Source: Dehalococcoidia bacterium (lineage in GTDB: Bacteria; Chloroflexota; Dehalococcoidia; GIF9; AB-539-J10). Taken from it: a stretch of DNA of 40,747 bases. This document shows positions 14,844-22,192 of the stretch, in pieces. A model generated the notes under the pieces. The model had not been told where the DNA came from. It ran no database searches and saw only the letters and a program-made list of their open reading frames with translations. The DNA is taken from positions 1-40,747 of the forward strand of contig JALNYR010000003.1 of the NCBI GenBank assembly GCA_023229725.1, written 5' to 3'. Each line of letters starts with the position of its first letter. Position 1 is the stretch's first letter. The position numbers and the translations under genes were made by a program.

Positions 14844-15090
14844 AGCCAGCCTCCTGTTCGAGCGTCTGCGCATTCTCTGTCAGAAAGTGTGCGACTCTTC
14901 CATACCCGGCTTCCTCGTCAGCCCTGTCGAAGCCCCTGAACGTCACGCGCTCGGGGTACGCTCCAGAGGTAGTCCCGTCTTCTTCGACCTGGCAAGTGAT
15001 TGTCCAGCCGAAGGCGTGCAGGATTCTATTGATCCACCACAGCATCCCGGCTGCCCTGAACTCATCCCACGTTGCGGGCTTCCTCGTCAC
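14827..15090 (-). CDS. hypothetical protein of phage accessory type (87 aa)
   Basis: A GTG start overlaps the preceding stop behind GGGAGGG. The motif TWDEFRAAGMLWWINRILHAFGW is one I associate with small conserved phage proteins of unknown function. It then has beta strands and a helical end (GRVAHFLTENAQTL). Confidence 0.65.
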   Translation of the reverse strand: MTRKPATWDEFRAAGMLWWINRILHAFGWTITCQVEEDGTTSGAYPERVTFRGFDRADEEAGYGRVAHFLTENAQTLEQEAGYDDPR

Positions 15091-15293
15091 GTCTTCCCTC
15101 CCTTCTCGCGCTCGGCGAGCGCGGACTCGTCCCGAGTGAACCCCTTGACCTCAGCCCAATACTCCAGGGCGAATGCGGACCCACAGAAGCGGCACTCCGC
15201 GCGACACAGAGAGTGATAGGGCATGTCCGTCGCAACGGCGATTGAGAGCAGCTTGTCGCACTGCGGGCAGGCCACTACTACTGGTGCATTCAT
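15087..15293 (-). CDS. zinc-ribbon protein (68 aa)
   Basis: The ATG at 15293 overlaps the preceding stop (ATGA). CPQC (near residue 10) and CRFCG (near 37) form a four-Cys zinc ribbon with another Cys between. Function unknown. Confidence 0.65.
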   Translation of the reverse strand: MNAPVVVACPQCDKLLSIAVATDMPYHSLCRAECRFCGSAFALEYWAEVKGFTRDESALAEREKGGKT

Positions 15294-15469
15294 GTCTTCT
15301 TCTCCTCCTTGACCTTCACGCAGCGGACGCGGAGAACTGGATTGCGTATGCAGTAGAACCACTCGGAGCACACGTTCCCAGCCCTAGGTTCATGCGGGAT
15401 CTTCCTAGGGCACGTTCGGTCAGTGTCGGGGCACCTCGAATCGTCGGCCTTGTTGCAGCGGACTAGCAT
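15290..15469 (-). CDS. Cys-rich small protein (59 aa)
   Basis: The ATG at 15469 lies seven bases after GGAGG. The sequence has six Cys, including CPDTDRTCPRKIPHEP, a pattern seen in small phage proteins that carry Cys-Pro-His metal sites. Function unknown. Confidence 0.6.
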   Translation of the reverse strand: MLVRCNKADDSRCPDTDRTCPRKIPHEPRAGNVCSEWFYCIRNPVLRVRCVKVKEEKKT

Positions 15470-15696
15470 GGCGGGACCTCCTTCTTGGCGGCTTCCTCGA
15501 ACGCATCTCTCAGTGGACCGGATGGGAGCTTCGTCCAGTCCTTTCCGCAGTCGATGAGTGCCTGCTTGCACTTTGGATGACAGTGCAGCTCTCCATCTAT
15601 CCCCTTGACGCCGAAGCGTTCGTACACGTCGTCTAGCACAGGAAGGATGTAGTCTCCACACACGTCGCAGCGGAGGCCGGTAGATGTTACGCTCAT
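15463..15696 (-). CDS. zinc-finger-like protein (77 aa)
   Basis: The ATG at 15696 overlaps the preceding stop. CDVCGDY near residue 10 and HCHPKCKQAL near 40 would form a treble-clef or ribbon site. It overlaps the next gene by seven bases. No role is known. Confidence 0.65.
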   Translation of the reverse strand: MSVTSTGLRCDVCGDYILPVLDDVYERFGVKGIDGELHCHPKCKQALIDCGKDWTKLPSGPLRDAFEEAAKKEVPPC

Positions 15697-15938
15697 GTCT
15701 TGACCTCCTCGCCTTCCCACACCAACACGCTCCCGTATTCGGGATGCCCATGAATCGCAAGCATGTCGTCCATAGACGACCATACCGACGTGCTGCGCTT
15801 GGCAGTGAGCCAGCGAACGGCTACAGTCCCGTCGGAGAAGACGACGCCCTCGAATTGTGGTTCGTCTGGAGCGTTGCGCTGGTCCTCGTTGTGCGTATCC
15901 TGTGGCACCGCCCGCCGGTACATGGTGAACGTCTTCAC
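15693..15938 (-). CDS. hypothetical protein (81 aa)
   Basis: A GTG start overlaps the preceding stop (GTGA). The middle (FEGVVFSDGTVAVRWLTAKRSTSVWSS) forms beta strands and resembles a short phage domain with a GxVxFSDGxxAVRW core. Function unknown. Confidence 0.65.
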   Translation of the reverse strand: MKTFTMYRRAVPQDTHNEDQRNAPDEPQFEGVVFSDGTVAVRWLTAKRSTSVWSSMDDMLAIHGHPEYGSVLVWEGEEVKT

Positions 15939-16177
15939 GTCTTGACCTCCTCAGCGCCGGAGAGCCAACGAGCCATGCGCCGAGCGGACGCTGTATGGCG
16001 CACATAGAGCCCTGGGCACCGACAGTCCTCCCAGTTCACCCATTCAACGCGCGGACGCTTCAACCGTCTTCCGGTGATGCTGAACCGAACCATGCGTTCT
16101 ACGGTGCGTTGATATCCTCGCCTCTCGAACGTCCTTCCGACGAGCGACTCCAGCTCTCCGAACTTGGTCTCAGGCAT
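15935..16177 (-). CDS. hypothetical protein (80 aa)
   Basis: The ATG follows GGAGG and overlaps the upstream gene by eight bases. The protein is basic in the centre and has one CRC pair. No domain is recognised. Confidence 0.6.
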   Translation of the reverse strand: MPETKFGELESLVGRTFERRGYQRTVERMVRFSITGRRLKRPRVEWVNWEDCRCPGLYVRHTASARRMARWLSGAEEVKT

Positions 16178-16415
16178 CGCGGGCCTCCTGCAACTTCACT
16201 GGCCAGATGTCTAGGTCGGTCCAATCGTGCGGCGGAGACATCCAGGTGTCGCCACTACCGATTACCTCTAAGGCGCGTTGCCTGTCCTCCCACCGTTCGC
16301 GGGATCGCCTTAGCGTGTTCATTCTCGCTTCGGCGTCGTCTCGCTTTCGGTATGCACGCAAGATATCCACTCCCTCGTATGGAACCGCGTTGACAAGTAG
16401 GTAGATGGTCTTCAT
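16170..16415 (-). CDS. hypothetical protein (81 aa)
   Basis: The ATG at 16415 follows AGGAGG. The start MKTIYLLVNAVPYEGVDILRAY and following Arg/Glu-rich helix resemble small phage proteins of unknown function. The stop overlaps the next start. Confidence 0.6.
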   Translation of the reverse strand: MKTIYLLVNAVPYEGVDILRAYRKRDDAEARMNTLRRSRERWEDRQRALEVIGSGDTWMSPPHDWTDLDIWPVKLQEARDA

Positions 16416-16573
16416 GTGCGGGCCTCCTTGAGAAGCGGGCAGGTATCCATCGAGACACACCTGATGCCGCGCTCTTTTGGACAGACATCCGGATCTGGGT
16501 CTCCAGGCACGACGTAGGCCAGCTTCCAGAAGCAGTGCTCCCGCATGGCCTCCCAGACTTGCTGCGGCGTCAT
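16412..16573 (-). CDS. Cys-containing small protein (53 aa)
   Basis: The ATG at 16573 overlaps the preceding stop behind GGAGGAG. It begins MTPQQVWEAMREHCFWKLAY and has four Cys, the last in CVSMDTCPLL. No family is recognised. Confidence 0.55.
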   Translation of the reverse strand: MTPQQVWEAMREHCFWKLAYVVPGDPDPDVCPKERGIRCVSMDTCPLLKEART

Positions 16574-16797
16574 GGCTCCTCCTTCAGCGCGCGGATCGCA
16601 TCTTCCCCCAACCGCAGACCGCTCATCTCTCCCGTGTGACCTTTCCCAGCCGCTACTACATACAGAGCACGGAGCGTCCGCGCGGCCTCTTCGAGTGCGG
16701 CGTTGCGCTCGTTGACCTTCTCCTGCTCTGCGCACAGCTTTGCGAGCCCGCCTTCGTTGCGCTCGTCGCCGAACTCGCGCCGCAGAATGGACAGCAC
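16570..16797 (-). CDS. coiled-coil small protein (75 aa)
   Basis: The GTG at 16797 lies five bases after GGAG. The body (LCAEQEKVNERNAALEEAARTLRALY) is a coiled coil. An ATG at 16808 in another frame, with the better site GGAGGAG, would start MELKCCPFCGA, the classical opening of Lar-type zinc proteins, but that frame degenerates into Arg/Ser runs within ~25 codons. The coiled-coil frame fits the neighbours better. Confidence 0.55.
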   Translation of the reverse strand: MLSILRREFGDERNEGGLAKLCAEQEKVNERNAALEEAARTLRALYVVAAGKGHTGEMSGLRLGEDAIRALKEEP

Positions 16798-16818
16798 TTT
16801 AGCTCCATCGTCTCCTCC

Positions 16819-16965
16819 TCACTCCGCTCGCACCGTCCCGCACGAGGGACAGACAACCAACGTCTTCAACTCAAGCCCGACCATGAAGAACAAGACCGCA
16901 CCCTTCTCGTCTCGAACCGTATTCGTCAACTGGTCTCCGTCGTACCCGCACTCTGCGCACTTCAT
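16819..16965 (-). CDS. zinc-ribbon protein (48 aa)
   Basis: CAECGYDG at the N-terminus and CPSCGTV at the C-terminus form a typical four-Cys ribbon. The ATG follows GGGAGG. It is the first of the ribbon proteins after the winged-helix gene. Confidence 0.7.
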   Translation of the reverse strand: MKCAECGYDGDQLTNTVRDEKGAVLFFMVGLELKTLVVCPSCGTVRAE

Positions 16966-16975
16966 CGCTTCCTCC

Positions 16976-17269
16976 CTATTCCTTCCCCGTGTGCGTGCTC
17001 GCCCAGATCGAGCGGCCTACCCGCGCCGCGTCCCCGCGCCTGAGCAGCGCGTAGAGCGAGACTCGCACCGATTCCGGTTTCGCTTGCAGGCACTCCGCGA
17101 GCTCCTTGACCGTCGCCCTCCGGCGGTACGTCAGTTCCTCCGTGATGCGATCGATGAGCGTTGCCGGCATCTCTGCCCGTGACGGCCTCTCGCGCACCGG
17201 AGGAAACAGGAGCCCGTGGATCTCGTCTACCTGCTCTGCCATCTTCTCGAGCTTCGTTTCGTCGAGCAT
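16976..17269 (-). CDS. winged-helix DNA-binding protein (97 aa)
   Basis: The C-terminal part (DRITEELTYRRRATVKELAECLQAKPESVRVSLYALLRRGDAARVGRSIWAS) is a winged helix with a clear helix-turn-helix at TVKELAECLQAKPESVRVSL. It closely matches the last ~60 residues of the PrimPol protein (MSVAELAEQMGAGQETVRVTLYKL). The N-terminus is acidic. The ATG at 17269 lies six bases after a -10 box, so the message may be leaderless; an ATG at 17287 would fall inside the promoter. It likely binds near its own promoter or the repeat-rich spacer beside it. Confidence 0.75.
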   Translation of the reverse strand: MLDETKLEKMAEQVDEIHGLLFPPVRERPSRAEMPATLIDRITEELTYRRRATVKELAECLQAKPESVRVSLYALLRRGDAARVGRSIWASTHTGKE

Positions 17270-17275
17270 GGGTGT

Positions 17276-17304
17276 ATTGTAAATCATCTCCGTAAGCCTG
17301 TCAA
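17276..17304 (-). promoter_or_regulatory. sigma70-type promoter, possibly leaderless
   Basis: On the minus strand TTGACA (17304-17299) and TACAAT (17281-17276) are 17 bases apart. The expected start of transcription falls on or next to the ATG at 17269. It should drive the winged-helix gene and the small-gene run after it. Confidence 0.75.
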
Positions 17305-17308
17305 GTCC

Positions 17309-17560
17309 CTACGGCTTCCAGGCTGTAACGAATCTGTAACCTAGGTACGTAATGGGTACAGAACAAAAGCAAAGACTCTGCTTTTGTAACGGTGGTACGT
17401 AACGGTTACAGTGCAGAGCAGTACGGTGAAGTAGAAGGAAGAGTAAGGCCAACTGTAAGTGAGGGTACAACTCTGACGCGTAGAAAGTCTGTAAAAGGGA
17501 CTTGTAAGGCGCGGCTACAGCGATTACAGGTGATGCGCGTCTGCTGCGCTTATTGGTCAT
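17309..17560 (-). CDS. doubtful open frame across the spacer (83 codons)
   Basis: The ATG at 17560 overlaps the helicase-methyltransferase stop (ATGA) and the frame fills the spacer up to the next promoter. However, the product (MTNKRSRRASPVIAVAAPYK, then Leu/His/Tyr-rich) looks unlike the other small proteins, the ribosome binding site is poor, and the DNA is repetitive. The spacer may simply be non-coding. Confidence 0.25.
   Translation of the reverse strand: MTNKRSRRASPVIAVAAPYKSLLQTFYASELYPHLQLALLFLLLHRTALHCNRYVPPLQKQSLCFCSVPITYLGYRFVTAWKP
17310..17530. repeat. GTAA-box repeat region, candidate replication origin or regulator site
   Basis: The plus strand carries GTAA boxes (often TGTAAC or CGTAAC) at 17325, 17336, 17349, 17386, 17399, 17455, 17491 and 17504, with spacings of 11 or 13 recurring and 36-37 recurring. 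The nonamer GGTACGTAA occurs twice (17344, 17394). The stretch is visibly richer in A and T than its flanks. It lies between the winged-helix gene and the helicase-methyltransferase gene. Iteron-type origin or cooperative binding site is an inference. Confidence 0.45.
17363..17387. promoter_or_regulatory. 8-bp dyad within the GTAA-box region
   Basis: ACAAAAGC and GCTTTTGT flank nine bases. On the minus strand the second arm holds four Ts, so it could act as a weak terminator for the helicase-methyltransferase message. As a dyad among GTAA boxes it could equally be a protein-binding site. Confidence 0.4.
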
Positions 17561-19755
17561 GCGTCCGCCATCTCTTGGAACAGGGGTATATCTTCCACGG
17601 TCTCGGCGGCGCGGATGTTGCGGCACGCCGTCTCCCAGTAGGACCGCTTGAGTTCGCAGCCCCAGAAACGCCGCCCGAGCTTCACGGCCTGATAGCCCTC
17701 GGAGCCAATGCCGGCGAACGGAGAGAGCACGAGGTCTCCCTTGTTCGACCAGAGGCGGACGCACCGCTCGATCGTCTCGAGTTGGAGCGGGCAGATGTGC
17801 CGCTCGTCTTTCTCCTGAGTTCCTTCGCGGGCGTTGAGGGTTTCTGTCTCCTTGATGCCGTACCAGATCGGACGCGCCCACTCGATCCACTGGTCGTTCG
17901 TGATGTCCGGGTGAACTGGCGTGGCGTTGTCTCCCGGCTTGCGGAATAGGAGGATGTAGTCGGCAAGCGCCGGGCGGCTCCACGTCGAGTCCTTGCGAAG
18001 CTGGACGAAGAGGAGCCCCTTGCTGTGCGTTCGGATGGCCTGGGCTTGCGGGTCTTTGTCAATGCAGACCTCGCCGTGGTAGATCCATCCACGGTCAACG
18101 AATGCCCGGATCACGTCGCCGCGGAAGTCCTGCATCCCAATCACTCCGTGCGTGACCATCGTCGTCGTGAGTTGCTGGACGTGAACGGCGCAGTTCCGGC
18201 CGGGCATGGTGACGCGGAGCAGGTGATCGATGATGTACGTGAAGTGCTTGAAGAACTCGCTCTTCGTCTTCGAGTTGCCAAGGTCTCGCTCGCTCGGGCT
18301 GTACGTGTAGAGCGACTGGAACGGAGGAGAGAAGACGGACAGTCCAACGGAGTTGTCTGCTACGCGTGACATCGTCTCCACGGAATCCCCGAGGACCATC
18401 TCCCAGCCGTCGTGTCGCACCGTGTCTTCGGCGTACTCTGCCCGTGCTTGGCCGTCCCCGATCTCTGCCCGCTCGAACTCGCGGACGTGTTCCACAAGCC
18501 GCTCGCTCATCTTCGTCGCCTCCGCATCCTTGCGCTGTACGTTCTCCCAGACCTCGGACTCTTGCTTGCTGACAACGATCAGGGCTTCCACCGGATCCGT
18601 CTGCCCGAAGCGGTAGCACCGCCGAACGCACTGGTAGTAGGACTCCCACGAATCGGAGATCCCGATGAATGCCATGCGGTGGCAGTTCTGGAAGTTCATC
18701 CCGAATCCGCCGATCTTCGGCTTTGTCACGAGGACGCGGAGAGAACCGTCTTGGAACGCCTCGAAGGCCCGTTGCTTCTCTTCCAGCGAGTCGGACCCCT
18801 GGACGTTCACCGCGCCGGGAATCGCAGCGGCTACCGCGTCCGCTTCGGCATTGAGCCCGCACCATAGGATCCACTGATCGACGCTCGCGTTCACAATCGC
18901 TGCGGCCTTCGCTACCCTCTCCACCGCCGTCGCGCGCCGAACGCGAGACCGGTCAGCTATCCCTTTCATCCCAAGGTGGAAGAGGGCACCGTCCGTCACC
19001 GCGTCCGACTCTACCCAGAGCGGCGCGATGGTCAACGGAGGAAGATCGTACCCATCGTCCGAGTACCCAAGATCACTCGGCTTGCGCACGCTCATTCCCC
19101 AAGACGCAAGCCACTTGTAGAACGGCTCTTCGGCGTGCCCCTTGAGTCTCCATCCGTCCTGATCGTGGACGAAGAAGGCGGACAGCATCTCCGCGCGGGA
19201 CATGATCCCCAGGAACTCCGCGTGGTTCGCAATCTCCGCGATGTCATTCGGGGCCGGCGTCGCCGTACAGCACAGACGATACGGCGTCTCGGAGAACATC
19301 TCCGTGAGAAGCTTGCGCGTCTTCCCATCCAGGCTCTTGAGGATACTGGACTCGTCGAGAACGATCGACTGAAAGTCCTCCGCATCGAACGCCGTCACCA
19401 TCTCGTAGTTCGTGATGTTCACGCCGTTGGACAGATCGTCCCCTGAGCGCGTGTAGTAGACCGGTACGCCGATCTTCACTCCCTCGCACACAGTCTGCCG
19501 CGCTACGGATAGTGGGGCGACAATCAGACACCGTCCTCCGCTTAGTCTCGCCCATTCCAACTGCATAAACGTCTTGCCGAGCCCCGTGTCCGCGAAGATC
19601 GCCGCGCGCCCCTTGCGGATCGCCCATCGCGTGATGTCACGCTGAAACGGGAACAGCTTCTCGTGAATATCTTCCGCGCGGACATCTAGGCCGGCGTTGC
19701 GGACAACAGACGCCTTCCCTTCTAGAAACTCCGTGTACCCTAGAACCGAGCCCAT
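17557..19755 (-). CDS. Snf2-type helicase fused to a DNA methyltransferase (732 aa)
   Basis: The start is the ATG at 19755, seven bases after AAAGGAGG. Helicase motifs: I ADTGLGKT (55-62), II DESS (134-137), III TATPAPN (164-170), VI QCVRRCYRFGQ (375-385). The C-terminal ~280 residues are a beta-class (motif IV before I) amino-methyltransferase with SPPF (476-479) and SPFAGIGS (678-685). SPP[FY] usually marks N4-cytosine enzymes, DPPY N6-adenine. Such fusions occur in other phages; roles in DNA modification during replication or anti-restriction are proposed, not shown here. The gene overlaps the PrimPol gene by 16 bases. Confidence 0.9.
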   Translation of the reverse strand: MGSVLGYTEFLEGKASVVRNAGLDVRAEDIHEKLFPFQRDITRWAIRKGRAAIFADTGLGKTFMQLEWARLSGGRCLIVAPLSVARQTVCEGVKIGVPVYYTRSGDDLSNGVNITNYEMVTAFDAEDFQSIVLDESSILKSLDGKTRKLLTEMFSETPYRLCCTATPAPNDIAEIANHAEFLGIMSRAEMLSAFFVHDQDGWRLKGHAEEPFYKWLASWGMSVRKPSDLGYSDDGYDLPPLTIAPLWVESDAVTDGALFHLGMKGIADRSRVRRATAVERVAKAAAIVNASVDQWILWCGLNAEADAVAAAIPGAVNVQGSDSLEEKQRAFEAFQDGSLRVLVTKPKIGGFGMNFQNCHRMAFIGISDSWESYYQCVRRCYRFGQTDPVEALIVVSKQESEVWENVQRKDAEATKMSERLVEHVREFERAEIGDGQARAEYAEDTVRHDGWEMVLGDSVETMSRVADNSVGLSVFSPPFQSLYTYSPSERDLGNSKTKSEFFKHFTYIIDHLLRVTMPGRNCAVHVQQLTTTMVTHGVIGMQDFRGDVIRAFVDRGWIYHGEVCIDKDPQAQAIRTHSKGLLFVQLRKDSTWSRPALADYILLFRKPGDNATPVHPDITNDQWIEWARPIWYGIKETETLNAREGTQEKDERHICPLQLETIERCVRLWSNKGDLVLSPFAGIGSEGYQAVKLGRRFWGCELKRSYWETACRNIRAAETVEDIPLFQEMADA

Positions 19756-21896
19756 CCTACTGCCTCCTTTGACTCCTCTTGCGTGACCGCCGCCCATCGC
19801 CCCTTGTCGAACCGCTCGACGAGCGCCGGGTGCCTGTCGCGCAGCTTGTAGAGCGTCACGCGAACCGTTTCCTGCCCCGCCCCCATCTGCTCGGCCAACT
19901 CAGCAACGGACATCTTTCCAGACTCCTTGAGCGCGCGGAGGATGCGGTCCGTGAGCGGCATCATCCCGGTAGCCGCGGCGAGCTCCTTCACGCTGTGGGG
20001 GGTGACGAGCGTTGCCCCTTCGCCGAAGTGGAATCGCAGCCCGATCGGTCGCTCGCGCCGGCCATAGTTCATCTTCTTATGGAACAGTCCTACCTCAACG
20101 GAATCTGCATCGTCAGAATCATCACGGCGCGCCTCCCAGATCGAGCGCGCGAGCGCCCCGAAGAACATGTTACCATAGACAGTTCTCCCACTGCTCGGAG
20201 CATTCTTCGCGTTGTGCGCCAGAATCAGCGACGAGACCCCGAGCGATCGAAGCGCCGTGAAGAACTCCATCGGAGGCTGGCTATCGTTGAGATTTCCCAG
20301 TCCACACGCAGGGCCTAACGAATCGATGATGACGAACTCAGATTCTCTCTCACGAATCTCTGCCTTGATCGCGTCTACATCATCCATCAAAGAGCGCTTC
20401 CCCTTTCGGTAAGCGATATGAGCCGGCGGGAGTTCCATCCCAACGCGCAGGGCATACAACCTGGACGCCAGTGCATCCCGCTCGCCCTCCCAGTCTAGGT
20501 AGATGGGGTTACGAAGCGTCTTGCGCACCTCCATCTCCAGGATCCTCTGAGGGGGCAAGCCGATGAGGTAAATCAGGAGGGCAGAGATATAGCTCTTCGT
20601 TGCTTCTGGATCTCCGAATAGGATCGTCGGGTGCTTGTAGAGCACGAGCGGCCAGATGGCGTATTCGGCGGGAGGCGCTTCAACGAGCGTATCAATCTCT
20701 TCTGTCTCTTCTCCCTGCTGTATAAACCGCGTGACCTCCTCGCAGAGATCCTCGATCATCCCGTCCCAGTTCAGTTCCGGCAGCTTCTTCTTGAGATCGT
20801 TTGCCAGTTCCGTGCGGGACCGGAGCGCCGTGAAGGTGAACTGCGCCGAACGCAGCGCGCGCGCCATGCCTGGAAGAGTCGTCTCGATCGTGAGGTGCCC
20901 GCCGATGCGTCCGTCCGAGTGCTCCTTGAGAGTCTTCGCCGTCGCGCGGATTCCTCTCGAAACCCATTCCACGCAGACGGATCGGTCCTCGCAGGTGATG
21001 ATCGGCGCGGTCGGCTCTTCGTCCATCGCCTCAGCGAGAGGACCAGTTGGCTCGCCTTGCCCAGAGTTCGGCCCCGCGGGGTAGCGTTGCCACACGTCGG
21101 CAACCATCGCCTCCGGTTCCTCGTCGGTGTACGCCGGCTGGCAGGCGGCGAAGGCGGCGCACGCCAGGGTGATAGCCTCCGGTTGCGCTACAACTGCCTG
21201 TGAACGTAGGTGGCACACGTAGCGGTAGAGTTCGGCGTGACGTTTCCCGGCCGGGATGCCAGCGAAGACCGCCGTAGGGTCTACTCGATCGAGCGTAGTG
21301 CCGTTTCCTTGCCCGCGTTTGGGTGCGCCGCACATCCACGAGGGTAGCTCGGCGAGTTGGACGGTCTCCGGGCGACTCGACGCCTCCCATTCGTAGGTCC
21401 TCCCAGAGATGTGCGCCGATCGTGGCGCTATTACGTATCCACCTTCACCACGCAGGTCGATCCCTTCGCCTAGCTTGCCAGCGGAGTTCGCAACCTCCGC
21501 GTCTGAGTGGAAGTAGAAGTGACGCCCACCGCCGCCCGTGATGACCGTCGGCGTGTCCGGTAGCTTTCCGTGGTCGGCTTCGAGCTCGGCCAGACTCTCG
21601 TCGCCGCCGTGTCCCGCGTCAATGTCCAGCACCACGAGCCCGAGCGATGCCTTGCCGCACGCTATCCCGATGTTCGCACTCGGGTACTTGTTCCACCACG
21701 CGCGAACAGACCCCTCGAAACGCGAGGCTTGCTTGACTCCGTTCGGGACTACCTGTCCGATCGGATGCTTACCAGGTGAGCCGCACGCGGGATTGCCGCA
21801 AGTACACGCGCCGTCCTTGATCGTATGCGCGGGAAAGACAGCCCATCCACGCTTGGCATACCAGAGCGCGGCCTGTAGATTCGTGAAGTCAGCCAA
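19740..21896 (-). CDS. primase-polymerase with ATPase and winged-helix domains (718 aa)
   Basis: The N-terminal PrimPol domain has CTCGNPACGSPGKHP (31-45, zinc-binding type), DID (91-93), GGGGRHFYFH (121-130) and GIDLRGEGGYVIAPRS. A RepA/DnaB-like ATPase follows, with FGDPEATKSY as Walker A (T replaces the usual G before KS) and FVIIDSLGPA as Walker B. A winged helix ends the protein and matches the separate gene at 16976-17269. The TTG at 21896, five bases after GGGAGG, is preferred over a GTG at 21902 that is too close. It should prime and unwind DNA for phage replication. Confidence 0.9.
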   Translation of the reverse strand: MADFTNLQAALWYAKRGWAVFPAHTIKDGACTCGNPACGSPGKHPIGQVVPNGVKQASRFEGSVRAWWNKYPSANIGIACGKASLGLVVLDIDAGHGGDESLAELEADHGKLPDTPTVITGGGGRHFYFHSDAEVANSAGKLGEGIDLRGEGGYVIAPRSAHISGRTYEWEASSRPETVQLAELPSWMCGAPKRGQGNGTTLDRVDPTAVFAGIPAGKRHAELYRYVCHLRSQAVVAQPEAITLACAAFAACQPAYTDEEPEAMVADVWQRYPAGPNSGQGEPTGPLAEAMDEEPTAPIITCEDRSVCVEWVSRGIRATAKTLKEHSDGRIGGHLTIETTLPGMARALRSAQFTFTALRSRTELANDLKKKLPELNWDGMIEDLCEEVTRFIQQGEETEEIDTLVEAPPAEYAIWPLVLYKHPTILFGDPEATKSYISALLIYLIGLPPQRILEMEVRKTLRNPIYLDWEGERDALASRLYALRVGMELPPAHIAYRKGKRSLMDDVDAIKAEIRERESEFVIIDSLGPACGLGNLNDSQPPMEFFTALRSLGVSSLILAHNAKNAPSSGRTVYGNMFFGALARSIWEARRDDSDDADSVEVGLFHKKMNYGRRERPIGLRFHFGEGATLVTPHSVKELAAATGMMPLTDRILRALKESGKMSVAELAEQMGAGQETVRVTLYKLRDRHPALVERFDKGRWAAVTQEESKEAVGWARF

Positions 21897-21933
21897 CAGC
21901 ACCTCCCAACAGTGAGAGTGCGCGGGGCCTACT

Positions 21934-21974
21934 GCCGTCTGTTGGACGGCCTAGGGGCCACGGCCTTCGGCCCC
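21934..21974 (-). promoter_or_regulatory. two adjacent hairpins before the PrimPol gene
   Basis: GCCGTC-TGTTG-GACGGC (21934-21950) is followed by GGGGCC / GGCCCC (21954-21959 and 21969-21974). They occupy the ~90-base spacer between the upstream small gene and PrimPol. No T tract follows on the minus strand, so attenuation, RNA processing or a protein site are options. Confidence 0.4.
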
Positions 21975-21988
21975 GGCGCGTCAGTGTA

Positions 21989-22192
21989 TCACGTCTCGGA
22001 TCTTCTGTACCACCGCGCCATGAAGTCGTGCCAGATAGACTCCACAAGGGCGTCCGAAAACGTCACCGGAAGAGAGATCGAAGGCGTCTCCTTCCATGGG
22101 TACACAAGCGGCGCGCGGCGCAACGTGTCACAGGCATCAATGATCCGCCGCTCGTTCGGTCCGAATGGACGCTCGTTTCGTGCGCTCATCAC
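21989..22192 (-). CDS. hypothetical protein (67 aa)
   Basis: The GTG overlaps the preceding stop (an ATG follows directly at 22189). The protein is basic and contains FGPNERRIIDACDTLRRAPL. No domain is recognised. It lies in the early replication operon between RecT and PrimPol. Confidence 0.55.
   Translation of the reverse strand: MMSARNERPFGPNERRIIDACDTLRRAPLVYPWKETPSISLPVTFSDALVESIWHDFMARWYRRSET

Noticed and set aside
16656..16808. Lar-like zinc protein starting MELKCCPFCG
   Set aside because: After ~12 residues the frame turns into Ser/Arg/Thr runs; the coiled-coil frame from 16797 fits better. Recorded as a finding only.
18095..18874. 259-codon minus-strand frame inside the helicase-methyltransferase gene
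   Set aside because: Arg/Gly-rich shadow of a gene with clear motifs; no ribosome binding site or own motifs.
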